From contig NZ_NBBI01000012.1 of NCBI RefSeq assembly GCF_002197685.1, forward strand, positions 1 through 39,762: a stretch of DNA of 39,762 bases, given 5' to 3'. The translations under genes were made by a program, and so were the position numbers. The notes beneath the pieces were generated by a model. The model was not told where the DNA came from and did no database searches. It saw nothing but the letters and a program-made list of their open reading frames with translations. Of the stretch, positions 10,642 through 19,362 are shown one piece after another; positions within the stretch are counted from its first letter, which is position 1, and every line of letters starts with the position of its first letter. The DNA comes from Sphingomonas dokdonensis (GTDB lineage Bacteria; Pseudomonadota; Alphaproteobacteria; Sphingomonadales; Sphingomonadaceae).

Positions 10642-11546
10642 GCGGCTTGCTCCAGCGTTTGCGCCGCAATGTCGCGGCGACGCGCGGCATAGACGCAGGC
10701 GGCGACAATGACGACTGCCCCTGCCAGCGTATAGCCCGACACCCGCTCGCCGAAGATCAGAAAGCCAAGCACGGCAGCGTAAACGAACGACGTATATTCG
10801 GTCATCGCCAGATAGCCCGCCTCGCCATGCGCATAGGCCCAGGAGAGCAGCATCATCGAGGCAAAGGCAAGCAATGCCGCGCCGGCCAGCGGCGGGAGTG
10901 CGCCCACCGGCGGCACGTGCGCCAGCCACGGCGCGGCAAGCGCCAGCAGGCACAGGATGACAAGCGACTGGAGACACGCGGTTTCCGCCGGCCGCGCGGC
11001 AAGCGACTGAAGCCGGGTCAGGATGAGATTGCCGGCATACAGAACAGCCGAGGCAAGGATGGCGAGCGCGCCGTTGAATGCATCAGGCCCAAGCGCGGTA
11101 CGCGCCTGACCGACGAAAATGGTGGCGATGCCGAGGCTGGCCGCCGCCACGGCCACGATCGTGCGCAGCGAAATGCGCTCCTTCAGCCACCACGCGGCCA
11201 GGATCAGCGCAAGGATCGGCGCGATGTAGGACAAGGCGATCGCCTGCGCCATCGGCACGCGTGCCAATCCCCAGAAGAACAACAGCGCCATGGCGCAGGT
11301 GACGACCCCGCGCGCGACATGCAGCGTCAGCGCCCGACGCGACGGGCGGCGGACACCCACCGCGACCCAAGCCGCGCCACCCAGCGCGACATTGCCCATC
11401 GAGCGCCACAGCATGGTGTTGTACACGCCGATCGCAAGCACCAACCCCTTCATTACCGCGTCCATGACGGAAAACAGGCCGATGCCGAGCGCGGCGATCA
11501 GAAAAGCGATGCCGACCGGCACGACCGGGCGAGAAGCAGCGTCCAT
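10638..11546 (-). CDS. EamA-domain (DMT superfamily) transporter
   Basis: The 302-residue product has ten hydrophobic helices in two five-helix repeats, the DMT/EamA pattern. The first half contains MDAVMKGLVLAIG, and the second half ends in EYTSFVYAAVLGFLIFGERV, a typical EamA C-terminal repeat. Such proteins export metabolites such as amino acids from the inner membrane; the substrate is not predictable. The stop overlaps the GNAT start, suggesting a transporter-acetyltransferase operon that continues into the SMR gene. It diverges from the MucR-like gene across a 223-base AT-rich region. Confidence 0.88.
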   Translation of the reverse strand: MDAASRPVVPVGIAFLIAALGIGLFSVMDAVMKGLVLAIGVYNTMLWRSMGNVALGGAAWVAVGVRRPSRRALTLHVARGVVTCAMALLFFWGLARVPMAQAIALSYIAPILALILAAWWLKERISLRTIVAVAAASLGIATIFVGQARTALGPDAFNGALAILASAVLYAGNLILTRLQSLAARPAETACLQSLVILCLLALAAPWLAHVPPVGALPPLAGAALLAFASMMLLSWAYAHGEAGYLAMTEYTSFVYAAVLGFLIFGERVSGYTLAGAVVIVAACVYAARRRDIAAQTLEQAA

Positions 11547-11769
11547 GCCTGCGCCTTACGATGACCCGGCGGTGCTGGCGAGATCAGCAAAGCAGGCCCA
11601 AAGGGTTAACGCCAGATGAACAGCGATCTGCTCTACATCAATAAAGCAATTGCATAGAACGCAAATATTGTAACGTGATATCGATCAAATAAACAGCTAT
11701 GATGTTTGGCGCACTGGTTGACCCACACCCACGCCACGTTAAAGCAACGGCAAAAGTAAGGAGCGTCGC
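11547..11769. promoter_or_regulatory. AT-rich divergent promoter region
   Basis: This stretch between the EamA transporter (-) and the MucR-like regulator (+) is markedly richer in A and T than its surroundings, mainly from 11630 to 11710 with TATTGTAACGTGATATCGAT-like runs. MucR/Ros proteins bind AT-rich DNA with TA steps and often repress their own gene, so autoregulation is plausible. This is inference from position and composition. AAGGAG at 11758-11763 is the ribosome site of the regulator gene. Confidence 0.5.
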
Positions 11770-12267
11770 ATGATTGAAGATACCGCCGACACCAATGCCG
11801 TTGAGTTGGCGACCGAGCTGACCATCGCATGGCTGTCAAATCCCAACACCCGCGCGTCGAGCGAGGAAGTACCGGGATTTCTGCAAAAGATGCATGAGGC
11901 GGTAAATCAGCTGTCGTCGAACACGCAGCCGATGTCTGAGGATGAGCCGAGCGGCGAATACACACCGGCGGTGTCGGTGCGTAAGTCGCTTGCTTCAAAG
12001 GATCATATTATCTCGATGATCGACGGCAAGCCGTACAAGACGCTGCGCCGCCATCTCGCCGGGCATGGCCTGACGCCAACGGAATACCGCCAGCGCTATG
12101 GCCTGAAGCCCGATTATCCGATGGTCGCCGAGAATTACTCGGAAGCACGCCGCGCCATGGCAAAGAAGATTGGCCTGGGCCGCAAGCCGGGCATGTCGCG
12201 CAAGGGCGACGAAGCAGCACCGGCGAAGCGCGGCCGGAAGGCAGCAGCGGCGGCAAACGAGGAATAA
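11770..12267 (+). CDS. MucR/Ros-family transcriptional regulator lacking the zinc cysteines
   Basis: A 165-residue DNA-binding protein. The N-terminal half (LATELTIAWLSNPNTRASSE) matches MucR family oligomerisation regions. The DNA-binding core is DHIISMIDGKPYKTLRRHL followed by GLTPTEYRQRYGLK and DYPMVAENY, the family signature. In canonical Ros zinc fingers two cysteines precede this helix; here they are replaced by S and D in SMIDG, so the zinc-binding set is incomplete. Zinc-independent Ros/MucR members are known, so activity is still expected. The tail is basic and rich in alanine and lysine, with an AT-hook-like KRGRKA. MucR proteins control exopolysaccharide, motility and cell-cycle genes. 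Confidence 0.9.
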   Translation: MIEDTADTNAVELATELTIAWLSNPNTRASSEEVPGFLQKMHEAVNQLSSNTQPMSEDEPSGEYTPAVSVRKSLASKDHIISMIDGKPYKTLRRHLAGHGLTPTEYRQRYGLKPDYPMVAENYSEARRAMAKKIGLGRKPGMSRKGDEAAPAKRGRKAAAAANEE

Positions 12268-12272
12268 GCCGC

Positions 12273-13115
12273 ATGGCGCGGGCGGCCCCTTCGCTGCCCG
12301 GCATGCGCGATGCGATCGGCGGGCGCATTCGTGCGCTCGTCGGGTCCGGTACGGTCGATCTGTCGCGGCCGCCGGGGGACGCGGGGCTGTTCGGTCCTCA
12401 GTCGGTGGCGTGGCGGGTCCACGCCGATTTTTCCGCCATGATGATCGGTGGGGTTTCCGCGCTGCTGCTCCAGATGCTTCACCCGCTGGCGCTGGCCGGC
12501 GTGTGGGACCACAGCGATTTCCGTCAGAACCGGCTGGGCCGCTTGCGCCGCACGGCGCAGTTCATCGCGCTCACCACCTTCGGCAGCACCGCTTCGGCGA
12601 CCCGCGCGATCGATCGCGTGCGGGCGATTCACGAACAGGTGACGGGCAGCCTGCCCGACGGCACCTCCTATGAGGCCAGCGATCCGGCCTTGCTCACTTG
12701 GGTGCATGTGGCGGAAGTCGACAGCTTCCTTCGCGCCTATATCCGCTATCGCGAGCCCGGCCTGTCGGGTGCCGAGCAGGATCGCTACCTCGACGAGAAC
12801 GCCGTTGCTGCCGAGCGGCTGGGTGCGCGCGATGTGCCGCGTACGCGGCGCGATGTGGAGCAATACTACCGCTCGGTTCGTCCCGAGCTGCGGTTCGACG
12901 CGCGCACGAAGGAAGTCGCCGCCGCCTTGCTCGCCCGCGGCCCCGACGCGGTCACCAACAGCGCGTTGGCGATCGTCACCCCCGCCGCGATCGACCTGCT
13001 GCCGCCCTGGGCTGCGGCGATGCACGGCCGGTCACCGGCGGCGATCAGCCGACCGGCGATCCGGCTGGGCGCACGCGGGATGAGCAACGTGCTGCGCTGG
13101 GCACTGCGCCGCTAG
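12273..13115 (+). CDS. MpaB/DUF2236 oxygenase-like protein
   Basis: A 280-residue soluble protein of the DUF2236 family, which includes the latex-clearing protein and MpaB, b-type haem enzymes acting on lipids or isoprenoids. The family core is visible in LLLQMLHPLALAGVWDHSDFRQNRLGRLRRTAQF, quoted here in parts: LLLQMLHPLALAGVWDHSDF, then RLGRLRRTAQF. A conserved HVAEVDSFL follows. Its substrate is unknown. The ATG is five bases after the stop of the MucR-like gene, and its ribosome site GAGGAA lies inside that gene's last codons, so the two are probably co-translated. Confidence 0.85.
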   Translation: MARAAPSLPGMRDAIGGRIRALVGSGTVDLSRPPGDAGLFGPQSVAWRVHADFSAMMIGGVSALLLQMLHPLALAGVWDHSDFRQNRLGRLRRTAQFIALTTFGSTASATRAIDRVRAIHEQVTGSLPDGTSYEASDPALLTWVHVAEVDSFLRAYIRYREPGLSGAEQDRYLDENAVAAERLGARDVPRTRRDVEQYYRSVRPELRFDARTKEVAAALLARGPDAVTNSALAIVTPAAIDLLPPWAAAMHGRSPAAISRPAIRLGARGMSNVLRWALRR

Positions 13116-14389
13116 GCCGCCGGCTCGATCAGCGGATCTGTCAGATCGTCGATGTCGGCCGGCTCCTCGCGCTGACGGCGTGACAGCGTCAGGGTGGTGG
13201 CGAGATCCCACATCACATTACCCAGCGTGCGCATGATGTCGGGGATCGTCTCCACCGCGACCAGCAGCCCGAGCGGCGCGGCCGGTGCGCCGATCGTCGC
13301 GCAGACCGGCGCGATCGAGCTGACGTAGCTGACCGTACCCGGCAGGCTGACCGCGCCAAGCGAGGTGAGCGCCGCCACGATCGTGCCGACCGCCAGCGTC
13401 CCGAACGACAGCGGCACGCCGAACCAATGCGCGATGTAGATGGCGACGGCGAAGTTCATCGCCGGGCCGGTCGCGCGGAGCAGCGCCACGGCGAGCGGCA
13501 GCGTGACGCCGGCAGTGGCGACCGGTGTGCCGAGCGAACGCGCGCCGGCCAGCATCGCGGGCAGCGAGGCGAGCGAGGATTGCGTCGACACGGCGACCGC
13601 CTGGCTGGGCAGCGCCGCTTTCGAAAAGCGCGGCAGCGACACGCGGCCACCGATCATCGCCATCGGATAGGCGCACAAGGTGACGACCAGGCCGACGCCG
13701 GCGACGGTGAGGATGTAATGCACCAGTGCGTGGAACGCCCCGCCGCCGGCGCGTGCACCGACCACCAGCGCTAGTGCGAACACGCCGATCGGCCCCACCC
13801 ACAGGACCCAGCCGATCACCACCAGCATGGTATCGCGCACCGCGGTGAAGAGCCGCACCAGCAGATCGCGCAGCCTTTCTTCGATGCGCATCAGGGCAAA
13901 CGCGAAGATCAGCGCGAAGATGATCATCGACAGGAAATTGCTCTCGGCCGTCGCGCGCACGATGTTGCTGGGGATGATGCCCGCGAGAAACTCGCCGATC
14001 GGCGGGACGGCGGGGTTCGGCCCGACCCCGGTCAGGGCGGCGCGCAGCGCGGCGGCGGATTCGGCCGGCAGCGGCGCCAGCTCAAGGAACAGCGGCGTCA
14101 GGAACGCCGCCGACAGCGCCGAGGCCACCATGACGCTGACGTAGAGCCCTACGGCGCGCCCCGCGAGGCGCCCCGCCTGCGCCGCCGCCGCGGTCGCCGC
14201 AACGCCGGTTACCAGCAGCGAGAAGACCAGCGGCACGATCGTCATCTGCAGCGCATTGAGCCACGCCTGGCCGATCGGCTGCGCGATCGCCACAGTGGGA
14301 TCGACCGATGCGGGCGCATAGCTGGCCAGCAGGATGCCGGCCACCATGCCCACCACCAGCGCCAGAAGAATACGGGTAGATTGGGACAT
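13112..14389 (-). CDS. Dicarboxylate/amino acid:cation symporter (DAACS family)
   Basis: A 425-residue inner-membrane symporter related to DctA and GltP, which take up C4-dicarboxylates or acidic amino acids with sodium or protons. The hairpin serine-rich motif is present as STQSSLASLPAM and the substrate-binding helices as ATGPAMNFAVAIYIAHWFG and SLGAVSLPGTVSYVS. The NMDGT motif of classical members is not clear, so substrate specificity may differ. The frame is open to 14443, but ATG 14389 has AAGGTG close by and gives the normal membrane-proximal N-terminus (MSQSTRILLALVVG). The stop overlaps the end of the convergent MpaB gene by four bases. Confidence 0.87.
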   Translation of the reverse strand: MSQSTRILLALVVGMVAGILLASYAPASVDPTVAIAQPIGQAWLNALQMTIVPLVFSLLVTGVAATAAAAQAGRLAGRAVGLYVSVMVASALSAAFLTPLFLELAPLPAESAAALRAALTGVGPNPAVPPIGEFLAGIIPSNIVRATAESNFLSMIIFALIFAFALMRIEERLRDLLVRLFTAVRDTMLVVIGWVLWVGPIGVFALALVVGARAGGGAFHALVHYILTVAGVGLVVTLCAYPMAMIGGRVSLPRFSKAALPSQAVAVSTQSSLASLPAMLAGARSLGTPVATAGVTLPLAVALLRATGPAMNFAVAIYIAHWFGVPLSFGTLAVGTIVAALTSLGAVSLPGTVSYVSSIAPVCATIGAPAAPLGLLVAVETIPDIMRTLGNVMWDLATTLTLSRRQREEPADIDDLTDPLIEPAA

Positions 14390-14553
14390 CACACCTTTCG
14401 CACGCTGCATCACGGACTTGTTCCTACGTCCGCCAATCGGCAAGAGCTAAGGCAGTAACGGTTGTGCGGCACCAGGCGTGCCGGGGCAAGCCGCCTGTGC
14501 CGGGTGAATCCGGAAGAAGGCGCAGGTCCGAGTAGCAGGGCAGGAGATTATCC

Positions 14554-15894
14554 GTGGCGCGTAAGTATTTCGGCACCGATGGTATTCGCGGGCTGACCAA
14601 TCTGTCGCCGATGACGGCCGAGATGGCAATGAAGGTCGGCATGGCAGCCGGTGCCTATTTCGTGCGCGGCGATCATCGCCACCGGGTCGTCATCGGCAAG
14701 GACACGCGCCTGTCGGGCTACATGCTGGAAAACGCGCTGGTGGCGGGCTTCACCGCGGTTGGTATGGACGTGGTGCTGCTCGGGCCGATGCCGACACCGG
14801 CGGTCGCGATGCTGACGCAATCGATGCGCGCCGACCTCGGCGTGATGATCTCGGCCAGCCACAACCAGTTCGCCGACAATGGCATCAAGCTGTTCGGCCC
14901 CGACGGCTACAAATTGTCGGACGAGGCGGAACTGGCGATCGAGCGGATGATCGACGGCGAGGTCACGCTGGCGGCGGCGGGCGACATCGGACGCGCGCGC
15001 CGCGTGGAGGATGCGCGCGGGCGCTACATCCACTTCGCCAAGTCCACGTTTCCGGCGGATCTCAGGCTCGACGGGCTGAAGGTGGTGATCGATTGCGCCC
15101 ATGGCGCGGCCTATCAGGTGGCGCCATCGGCCTTGTGGGAGCTTGGCGCGGACGTGGTGGCGATCGGCGTGCAGCCCAACGGCAAGAACATCAACGACCG
15201 AGTCGGCTCCACCGCGCCGCAGACGCTTTCGGAAACGGTGGCGGCGAGCGGCGCGGCGATCGGCATCGCGCTCGATGGCGACGCGGACCGGCTGATCGTG
15301 GTCGACGAAACGGGGCGCGTGGTCGACGGCGACCAGCTGATGGCGACGATCGCCACCGGCTTTGCGCGGCGCGGCGCGCTGGCGGGCGGCGGACTGGTCG
15401 CGACCGTGATGTCGAACCTGGGGCTGGAGCGGCATCTCGCCGCGCAGGGGCTGGGACTGGTACGGACCGGCGTGGGCGACCGCTACGTGCTGGAGGCGAT
15501 GCGCGCGCGCGGCTTCAACGTCGGCGGCGAGCAATCGGGGCATATCATCCTGTCGGACTATGGCACCACCGGCGACGGACTGGTCGCCGCGCTGCAGATC
15601 CTGGCGGAGGTTCAGCGCGCGGGCGCACCGGCGAGCGAGGTGCTGCACCGGTTCGAGCCGCTGCCCCAACTGCTCAAGAACGTGAAATATGCGCGTGGTG
15701 GCAAGCCGCTGGAGGCGGCAAGCGTCAAGCACACGATCGCGGCGGCCGAGGCGGAGCTTGAGGGCAATGGCCGGCTGGTGATCCGCCCGTCGGGCACCGA
15801 GCCGGTGATCCGCGTGATGGCGGAGGGCGACGACGCCGCGCAGGTCGAAGCGGTGGTCGACCGTATCTGCGACGCGGTGCGCGCGGCGGCTTGA
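14554..15894 (+). CDS. glmM: Phosphoglucosamine mutase
   Basis: Converts glucosamine-6-phosphate to glucosamine-1-phosphate, a step toward UDP-GlcNAc for peptidoglycan and lipopolysaccharide. The 446-residue protein starts [12 protein letters not shown], has the phosphorylated catalytic serine S102 in [15 protein letters not shown], the metal loop DGDADR at 241-246, and the phosphate-binding [12 protein letters not shown] near the C-terminus. The start codon is GTG at 14554 with AGGAG ten bases upstream. It lies alone on this strand, facing nadA. Confidence 0.97.
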   Translation: MARKYFGTDGIRGLTNLSPMTAEMAMKVGMAAGAYFVRGDHRHRVVIGKDTRLSGYMLENALVAGFTAVGMDVVLLGPMPTPAVAMLTQSMRADLGVMISASHNQFADNGIKLFGPDGYKLSDEAELAIERMIDGEVTLAAAGDIGRARRVEDARGRYIHFAKSTFPADLRLDGLKVVIDCAHGAAYQVAPSALWELGADVVAIGVQPNGKNINDRVGSTAPQTLSETVAASGAAIGIALDGDADRLIVVDETGRVVDGDQLMATIATGFARRGALAGGGLVATVMSNLGLERHLAAQGLGLVRTGVGDRYVLEAMRARGFNVGGEQSGHIILSDYGTTGDGLVAALQILAEVQRAGAPASEVLHRFEPLPQLLKNVKYARGGKPLEAASVKHTIAAAEAELEGNGRLVIRPSGTEPVIRVMAEGDDAAQVEAVVDRICDAVRAAA

Positions 15895-15913
15895 GGGCCG
15901 CGCCCCATTAAGA

Positions 15914-16016
15914 TCATCCCGGACCTGATCCAAGATCTATTCATCCGGGCGCGCTGCGACAGAATGCAGACCCAAGCGCACGCGGCACCTTGGCCCCCGG
16001 ATCAAGTCCGGGATGA
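15914..16016. repeat. Palindromic intergenic element, copy 1
   Basis: TCATCCCGGACCTGATCC (15914-15931) is repeated inverted as GGATCAAGTCCGGGATGA (15999-16016) with one mismatch in 18 bases. The arms border about 67 bases. It lies between the convergent glmM and nadA genes and shares the TCATCCCGG arm with a second element at 21399-21507. It may act as an intergenic mobile palindrome (REP-like) and could also fold as a transcription terminator. Confidence 0.65.
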
Positions 16017-16043
16017 CGAGGTTGCTCGGAGCTTGGGTGGTGC

Positions 16044-17042
16044 TTAGTCGCCCGTCACCCTGGCAGGGCCGAGATCGCCCTGCCCCACCGTGCCGCTGGC
16101 CATGGCGAGCATCGCGTCGAGGCTCTTCTTGGCCTTCAAACGCAGGTCCTCCTCCATCTCGATGCGCGGGGAGAGATCGCGCAGCGCGACGTAGAGCTTC
16201 TCCATGGTGTTGAGCGCCATGTACGGGCAAATGTTGCAGTTGCAGTTGCCGTCCGCACCCGGCGCGCCGATGAACGTCTTGTTCGGCAGCGCCTTTTCCA
16301 TCTGGTGGATGATGTGCGGCTCGGTCGCGACGATCAGCGTGTCGCCCGGCATCGCCATCGCATATTCAAGGATGCCGCGCGTCGAGCCGACATAATCGGC
16401 ATGGTCGAGGATCACCGCCGGGCATTCGGGATGCGCGACGATCGGCGCGGTTGGATGCTGCGCCTTCAGCTTCAGCAGCTCGGTCTCGCTGAACGCCTCG
16501 TGCACGATGCACACGCCCGGCCACAGGATGAGATCGCGCCCGGTCTTGCGCGCGAGATAGCCGCCGAGATTGCGATCCGGGCCGAAGATGATCGGCTGAT
16601 CCTTGGGGATCTGCGACAGGATCTTCTCCGCCGACGACGAAGTGACGATGACGTCCGACAGCGCCTTCACCGCCGCCGAGCAATTGATGTAGGTGAGCGC
16701 GATCGCATCGGGGTGCTGGGCACGGAAGGCGGCGAACTGTTCGGGCGGGCAGCTGTCTTCGAGGCTGCAGCCCGCATCCATATCGGGCAGGATCACCGTC
16801 TTCTGCGGCGAGAGGATCTTCGCCGTTTCGGCCATGAAACGCACGCCACAGAAGGCGATCACGTCGGCATCGGTCGCCTGCGCCTTGCGCGACAGATCGA
16901 GGCTGTCGCCGACGAAGTCCGCAATGTCCTGGATCTCGGGCTTTTGATAATAATGCGCGAGGATCACCGCGTTGCGCTCCTTGCGGAGGCGGTCGATCTC
17001 GGCGCGGATGTCGACGCCCTTGAGGTTCTGCGGCTGTTCCAT
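16044..17042 (-). CDS. nadA: Quinolinate synthase A
   Basis: Condenses iminoaspartate with dihydroxyacetone phosphate to quinolinate, the first committed ring of NAD made de novo; a [4Fe-4S] enzyme. The family features are clear: VILAHYYQKPEIQDIADFVG near the N-terminus, then FCGVRFMAE, DMDAGCSLEDSC, and the C-terminal cluster cysteines in GNCNCNICPYMALNT. With the ATG at 17042 the protein has 332 residues; starts at 17048 or 17078 are also possible and none has a strong ribosome site. No nadB or nadC is seen nearby. Confidence 0.95.
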   Translation of the reverse strand: MEQPQNLKGVDIRAEIDRLRKERNAVILAHYYQKPEIQDIADFVGDSLDLSRKAQATDADVIAFCGVRFMAETAKILSPQKTVILPDMDAGCSLEDSCPPEQFAAFRAQHPDAIALTYINCSAAVKALSDVIVTSSSAEKILSQIPKDQPIIFGPDRNLGGYLARKTGRDLILWPGVCIVHEAFSETELLKLKAQHPTAPIVAHPECPAVILDHADYVGSTRGILEYAMAMPGDTLIVATEPHIIHQMEKALPNKTFIGAPGADGNCNCNICPYMALNTMEKLYVALRDLSPRIEMEEDLRLKAKKSLDAMLAMASGTVGQGDLGPARVTGD

Positions 17043-17283
17043 GCGCATGCAAATGGCCTGCGCAGCCCGCGCGATCAAGGCATCGGTGCAACAGGGGGCG
17101 GAAATGGCGTGAAGGCGACCTCGCTGGCTGCCTTACGAACGTCATGTGCGGCATTGGGCGCAGCGCCGGTCCATATGGCTAGTTGATTAAAGAGGAATCG
17201 CTGTCTGTTCATCCGAAGCAAGGCTTTCGCCCATCTTGATCGATTGAACCTTTTCTTCATCATATCGGCTTCACGATCCAGAG

Positions 17284-17583
17284 ATGGGCGGCAATCCATC
17301 AACCTCGGCAATATTGCTTGGCGCTGGCGCGATAGGCTTGCTCATCGGAGTTGGCTCGCTTGCAGCAACTCCGCATGGTCGAGCCGCCGTCGCAGCCACA
17401 GCAAACGATCTTCTTGTTGCAAGCGGAGCAAAGCGCGCCCGCGAGCCGCAACTCGGTGATTATTGGCCAGGCTGCGACAGCGCGCGCGATGCCGGAACGG
17501 CGCCAATCTATCGCGGAGAACCAGGATATCGCGAGGGAATGGACGGGGATCGCGACGGGATAGCCTGCGAGCCCATATCCTGA
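17284..17583 (+). CDS. Small Excalibur-domain protein
   Basis: A 99-residue protein with one membrane-anchor or signal helix (SAILLGAGAIGLLIGVGSLA, about 7-26) and a C-terminal Excalibur calcium-binding motif, ending GYREGMDGDRDGIACEP (about 81-97), with a partner cysteine in YWPGCDSARDAG. Excalibur domains resemble EF-hand loops and are often attached to extracellular nucleases; here the domain stands alone, with no nuclease part in frame. It probably faces the periplasm. The ATG at 17284 has no clear ribosome site, so the start is uncertain. Confidence 0.65.
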   Translation: MGGNPSTSAILLGAGAIGLLIGVGSLAATPHGRAAVAATANDLLVASGAKRAREPQLGDYWPGCDSARDAGTAPIYRGEPGYREGMDGDRDGIACEPIS

Positions 17584-17710
17584 CGCGATCATCAGCCTCG
17601 GCAAACTGAGGGCGAGGCCGTACTGCAAGCTAATCTGAAGGCCGTCTTGTGCTTGGCCGTCTGGATGCCGCACTCGCCCGCATGCGAACCGGTTACCAGT
17701 TTACCACAGC

Positions 17711-18457
17711 CTATTTCGCCTGACCCAGCACTTCCTCTAGGCTGCGGCTCATGTCCCATCGTTCGCCATCAGCGGCGCGCGGCTCGCCTTCGAAGCGGAC
17801 GCTTACCTCGGCGTCGACGCGGGCGGCGCGCAGGGCGCCGGTGAACAGGCGGGCGATTGCCTCGCGGCCGTATTCGCGCGCCTTGGTGCGGTTTTCGGCG
17901 CTGTTGGCACGCTCGGCCGCGGTGCGCTGCGCGCTGGCGGCGACTTTGGTGCCCATTTCCATCATCGCGTTGCGGGTGACGAACACGCCGGTAACGTTGT
18001 TGAGGCTGGTGCGCGCCAGATCGACATTGGGGCGCTCGACCGTCACGTCGGGCACGGTGATCTCGATCCGGCGGCCGTCTTCGCTCATGCGGAAGTCGGA
18101 CGCGTCGAGGCGCGCCATGTTGACGAAGTAATTCACCTCGAACGGTGCCTTCACGACCTGGCTCGCGTTGAGCCAGCCCCACAGCCGCGACGATCGCGCG
18201 GTGCCCTGCACCACCCCCGACAGGCGGCTGACGCGCAGGTCGCTACGGCCGTAAAGCGTCGCTGCCACTACCTGCGCCGTCGCGACACCGTCCTTGTCGG
18301 TGGAGACGAGCTTCTCCTCGGTGACATAGCGATAGCCGAGATAGGTGGCGACGCCAATTGCGACCGTCAGTGCCAGGCCGACGATGACCGCGACGAGCAG
18401 CGCAGCATCCCTGAGCGTGCGCCCGCGGTTCACGCCGCCGTTCGCGCCGTCATTCAC
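17711..18457 (-). CDS. DUF4230 membrane-anchored protein
   Basis: A 248-residue protein with an N-terminal membrane helix (about residues 17-43, AALLVAVIVGLALTVAIGVA) and a long extracytoplasmic part. The stretch VVKAPFEVNYFVNMARL and the following beta-rich segment RRIEITVPDVTVERPNV are the DUF4230 signature. The family has no firm function. Its ATG overlaps the stop of the metallo-beta-lactamase-fold gene as ATGA, so it is the last gene of the BlaI-M56-hydrolase operon. Confidence 0.82.
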   Translation of the reverse strand: MNDGANGGVNRGRTLRDAALLVAVIVGLALTVAIGVATYLGYRYVTEEKLVSTDKDGVATAQVVAATLYGRSDLRVSRLSGVVQGTARSSRLWGWLNASQVVKAPFEVNYFVNMARLDASDFRMSEDGRRIEITVPDVTVERPNVDLARTSLNNVTGVFVTRNAMMEMGTKVAASAQRTAAERANSAENRTKAREYGREAIARLFTGALRAARVDAEVSVRFEGEPRAADGERWDMSRSLEEVLGQAK

Positions 18458-19302
18458 GCCCAGCCGTCGCCATCGCGATGGGCGAGCCCGCGGCGCTCCA
18501 TGTCAATGAGGTGCGCGAGAACGGAGCGTTCGGCCGCCGGATAGAGCCGCGGATCGACGCCGACGTACATTTTCTCGACCATGGCGGGGATCGCGCCGGT
18601 GCCGGCCGTAAGAAGCCGGCGGATCTGCCCCTCGCGCTGCTTGCGGTGGCCAAGCAGCCCACGCACCAGCCGCTGCGGCCGCTCGATCGCCTCGCCATGG
18701 CCGGGATAATAGATGCGGTCGTCGCGGCCGATCAGCTTTTCGAGGCTGGCCATGTACGCGGTCATGTCGCCATCGGGCGGCGAAACGACGCTGGTCGCCC
18801 AGCCCATTACGTGATCGCCGGAAAACAGCGCCTTTGTCTCCGGCAGCGCAAAGGCGAGGTGGTTGGAAGTATGACCAGGGGTGGCGATCGCCTCCAGCGT
18901 CCAGCCGTCCCCGGCGATCGTCTCGCCCTCCGCCAACACGCGATCAGGCGCGTAATCGTGATCGAACGACGCGTCAGAGCGCGGGCCGTCATCCTGCAGC
19001 GCAAAGGGCGCGGCGCCGACGATCGGTGCGCCGAGCTCCTGCGCGAGGCGCGGCGCGCCCGGACTGTGATCGCGATGGTGGTGGGTGATGACGATCGCGC
19101 GCACCGGGCGGCCAGCGACGGCGGCGAGCAGCGCGGCGTGATGCGCATCATCGGCTGGGCCAGGATCGATGATCGCGAGATCGCTCGTGCCGACGATGTG
19201 CGTCTGCGTGCCGGTGTAGGTATAGGCCGAGGCGTTGGGCGCCAGCACGCGGGTGACGAGCGGCTCGAGCGCGATCGGAATGCCGGTGGGCGGTGCCTCC
19301 AT
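18454..19302 (-). CDS. Metallo-beta-lactamase-fold hydrolase, LACTB2-like
   Basis: A 282-residue cytoplasmic enzyme. The zinc motif HxHxDH is present as THHHRDHSPGA, with further ligands in the GHTSNHLAF and SGDHVMGW segments and a C-terminal winged-helix-like tail. The pattern matches LACTB2/glyoxalase-II-type hydrolases rather than true beta-lactamases. Two starts are possible: ATG 19302, which gives a family-like N-terminus, and GTG 19359, which lies three bases past the stop of the M56 gene. Either way it sits in the BlaI/M56 operon. Substrate unknown. Confidence 0.87.
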   Translation of the reverse strand: MEAPPTGIPIALEPLVTRVLAPNASAYTYTGTQTHIVGTSDLAIIDPGPADDAHHAALLAAVAGRPVRAIVITHHHRDHSPGAPRLAQELGAPIVGAAPFALQDDGPRSDASFDHDYAPDRVLAEGETIAGDGWTLEAIATPGHTSNHLAFALPETKALFSGDHVMGWATSVVSPPDGDMTAYMASLEKLIGRDDRIYYPGHGEAIERPQRLVRGLLGHRKQREGQIRRLLTAGTGAIPAMVEKMYVGVDPRLYPAAERSVLAHLIDMERRGLAHRDGDGWA

Positions 19303-19362
19303 GCCATGGCAGATGGCCGCTCCCGCCGGTGAAGGCAAGGGCGCGGCCAGTGCCGTCACCGA

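Noticed and set aside
14548..15933. A 461-codon minus-strand open frame opposite glmM
   Set aside because: The glmM frame carries all catalytic motifs; the opposite frame is H/R/D-rich shadow sequence.
18454..19302. The MBL-fold gene as a true metallo-beta-lactamase
   Set aside because: The sequence fits LACTB2/glyoxalase-II-type hydrolases and has no signal peptide, whereas beta-lactamases act in the periplasm.
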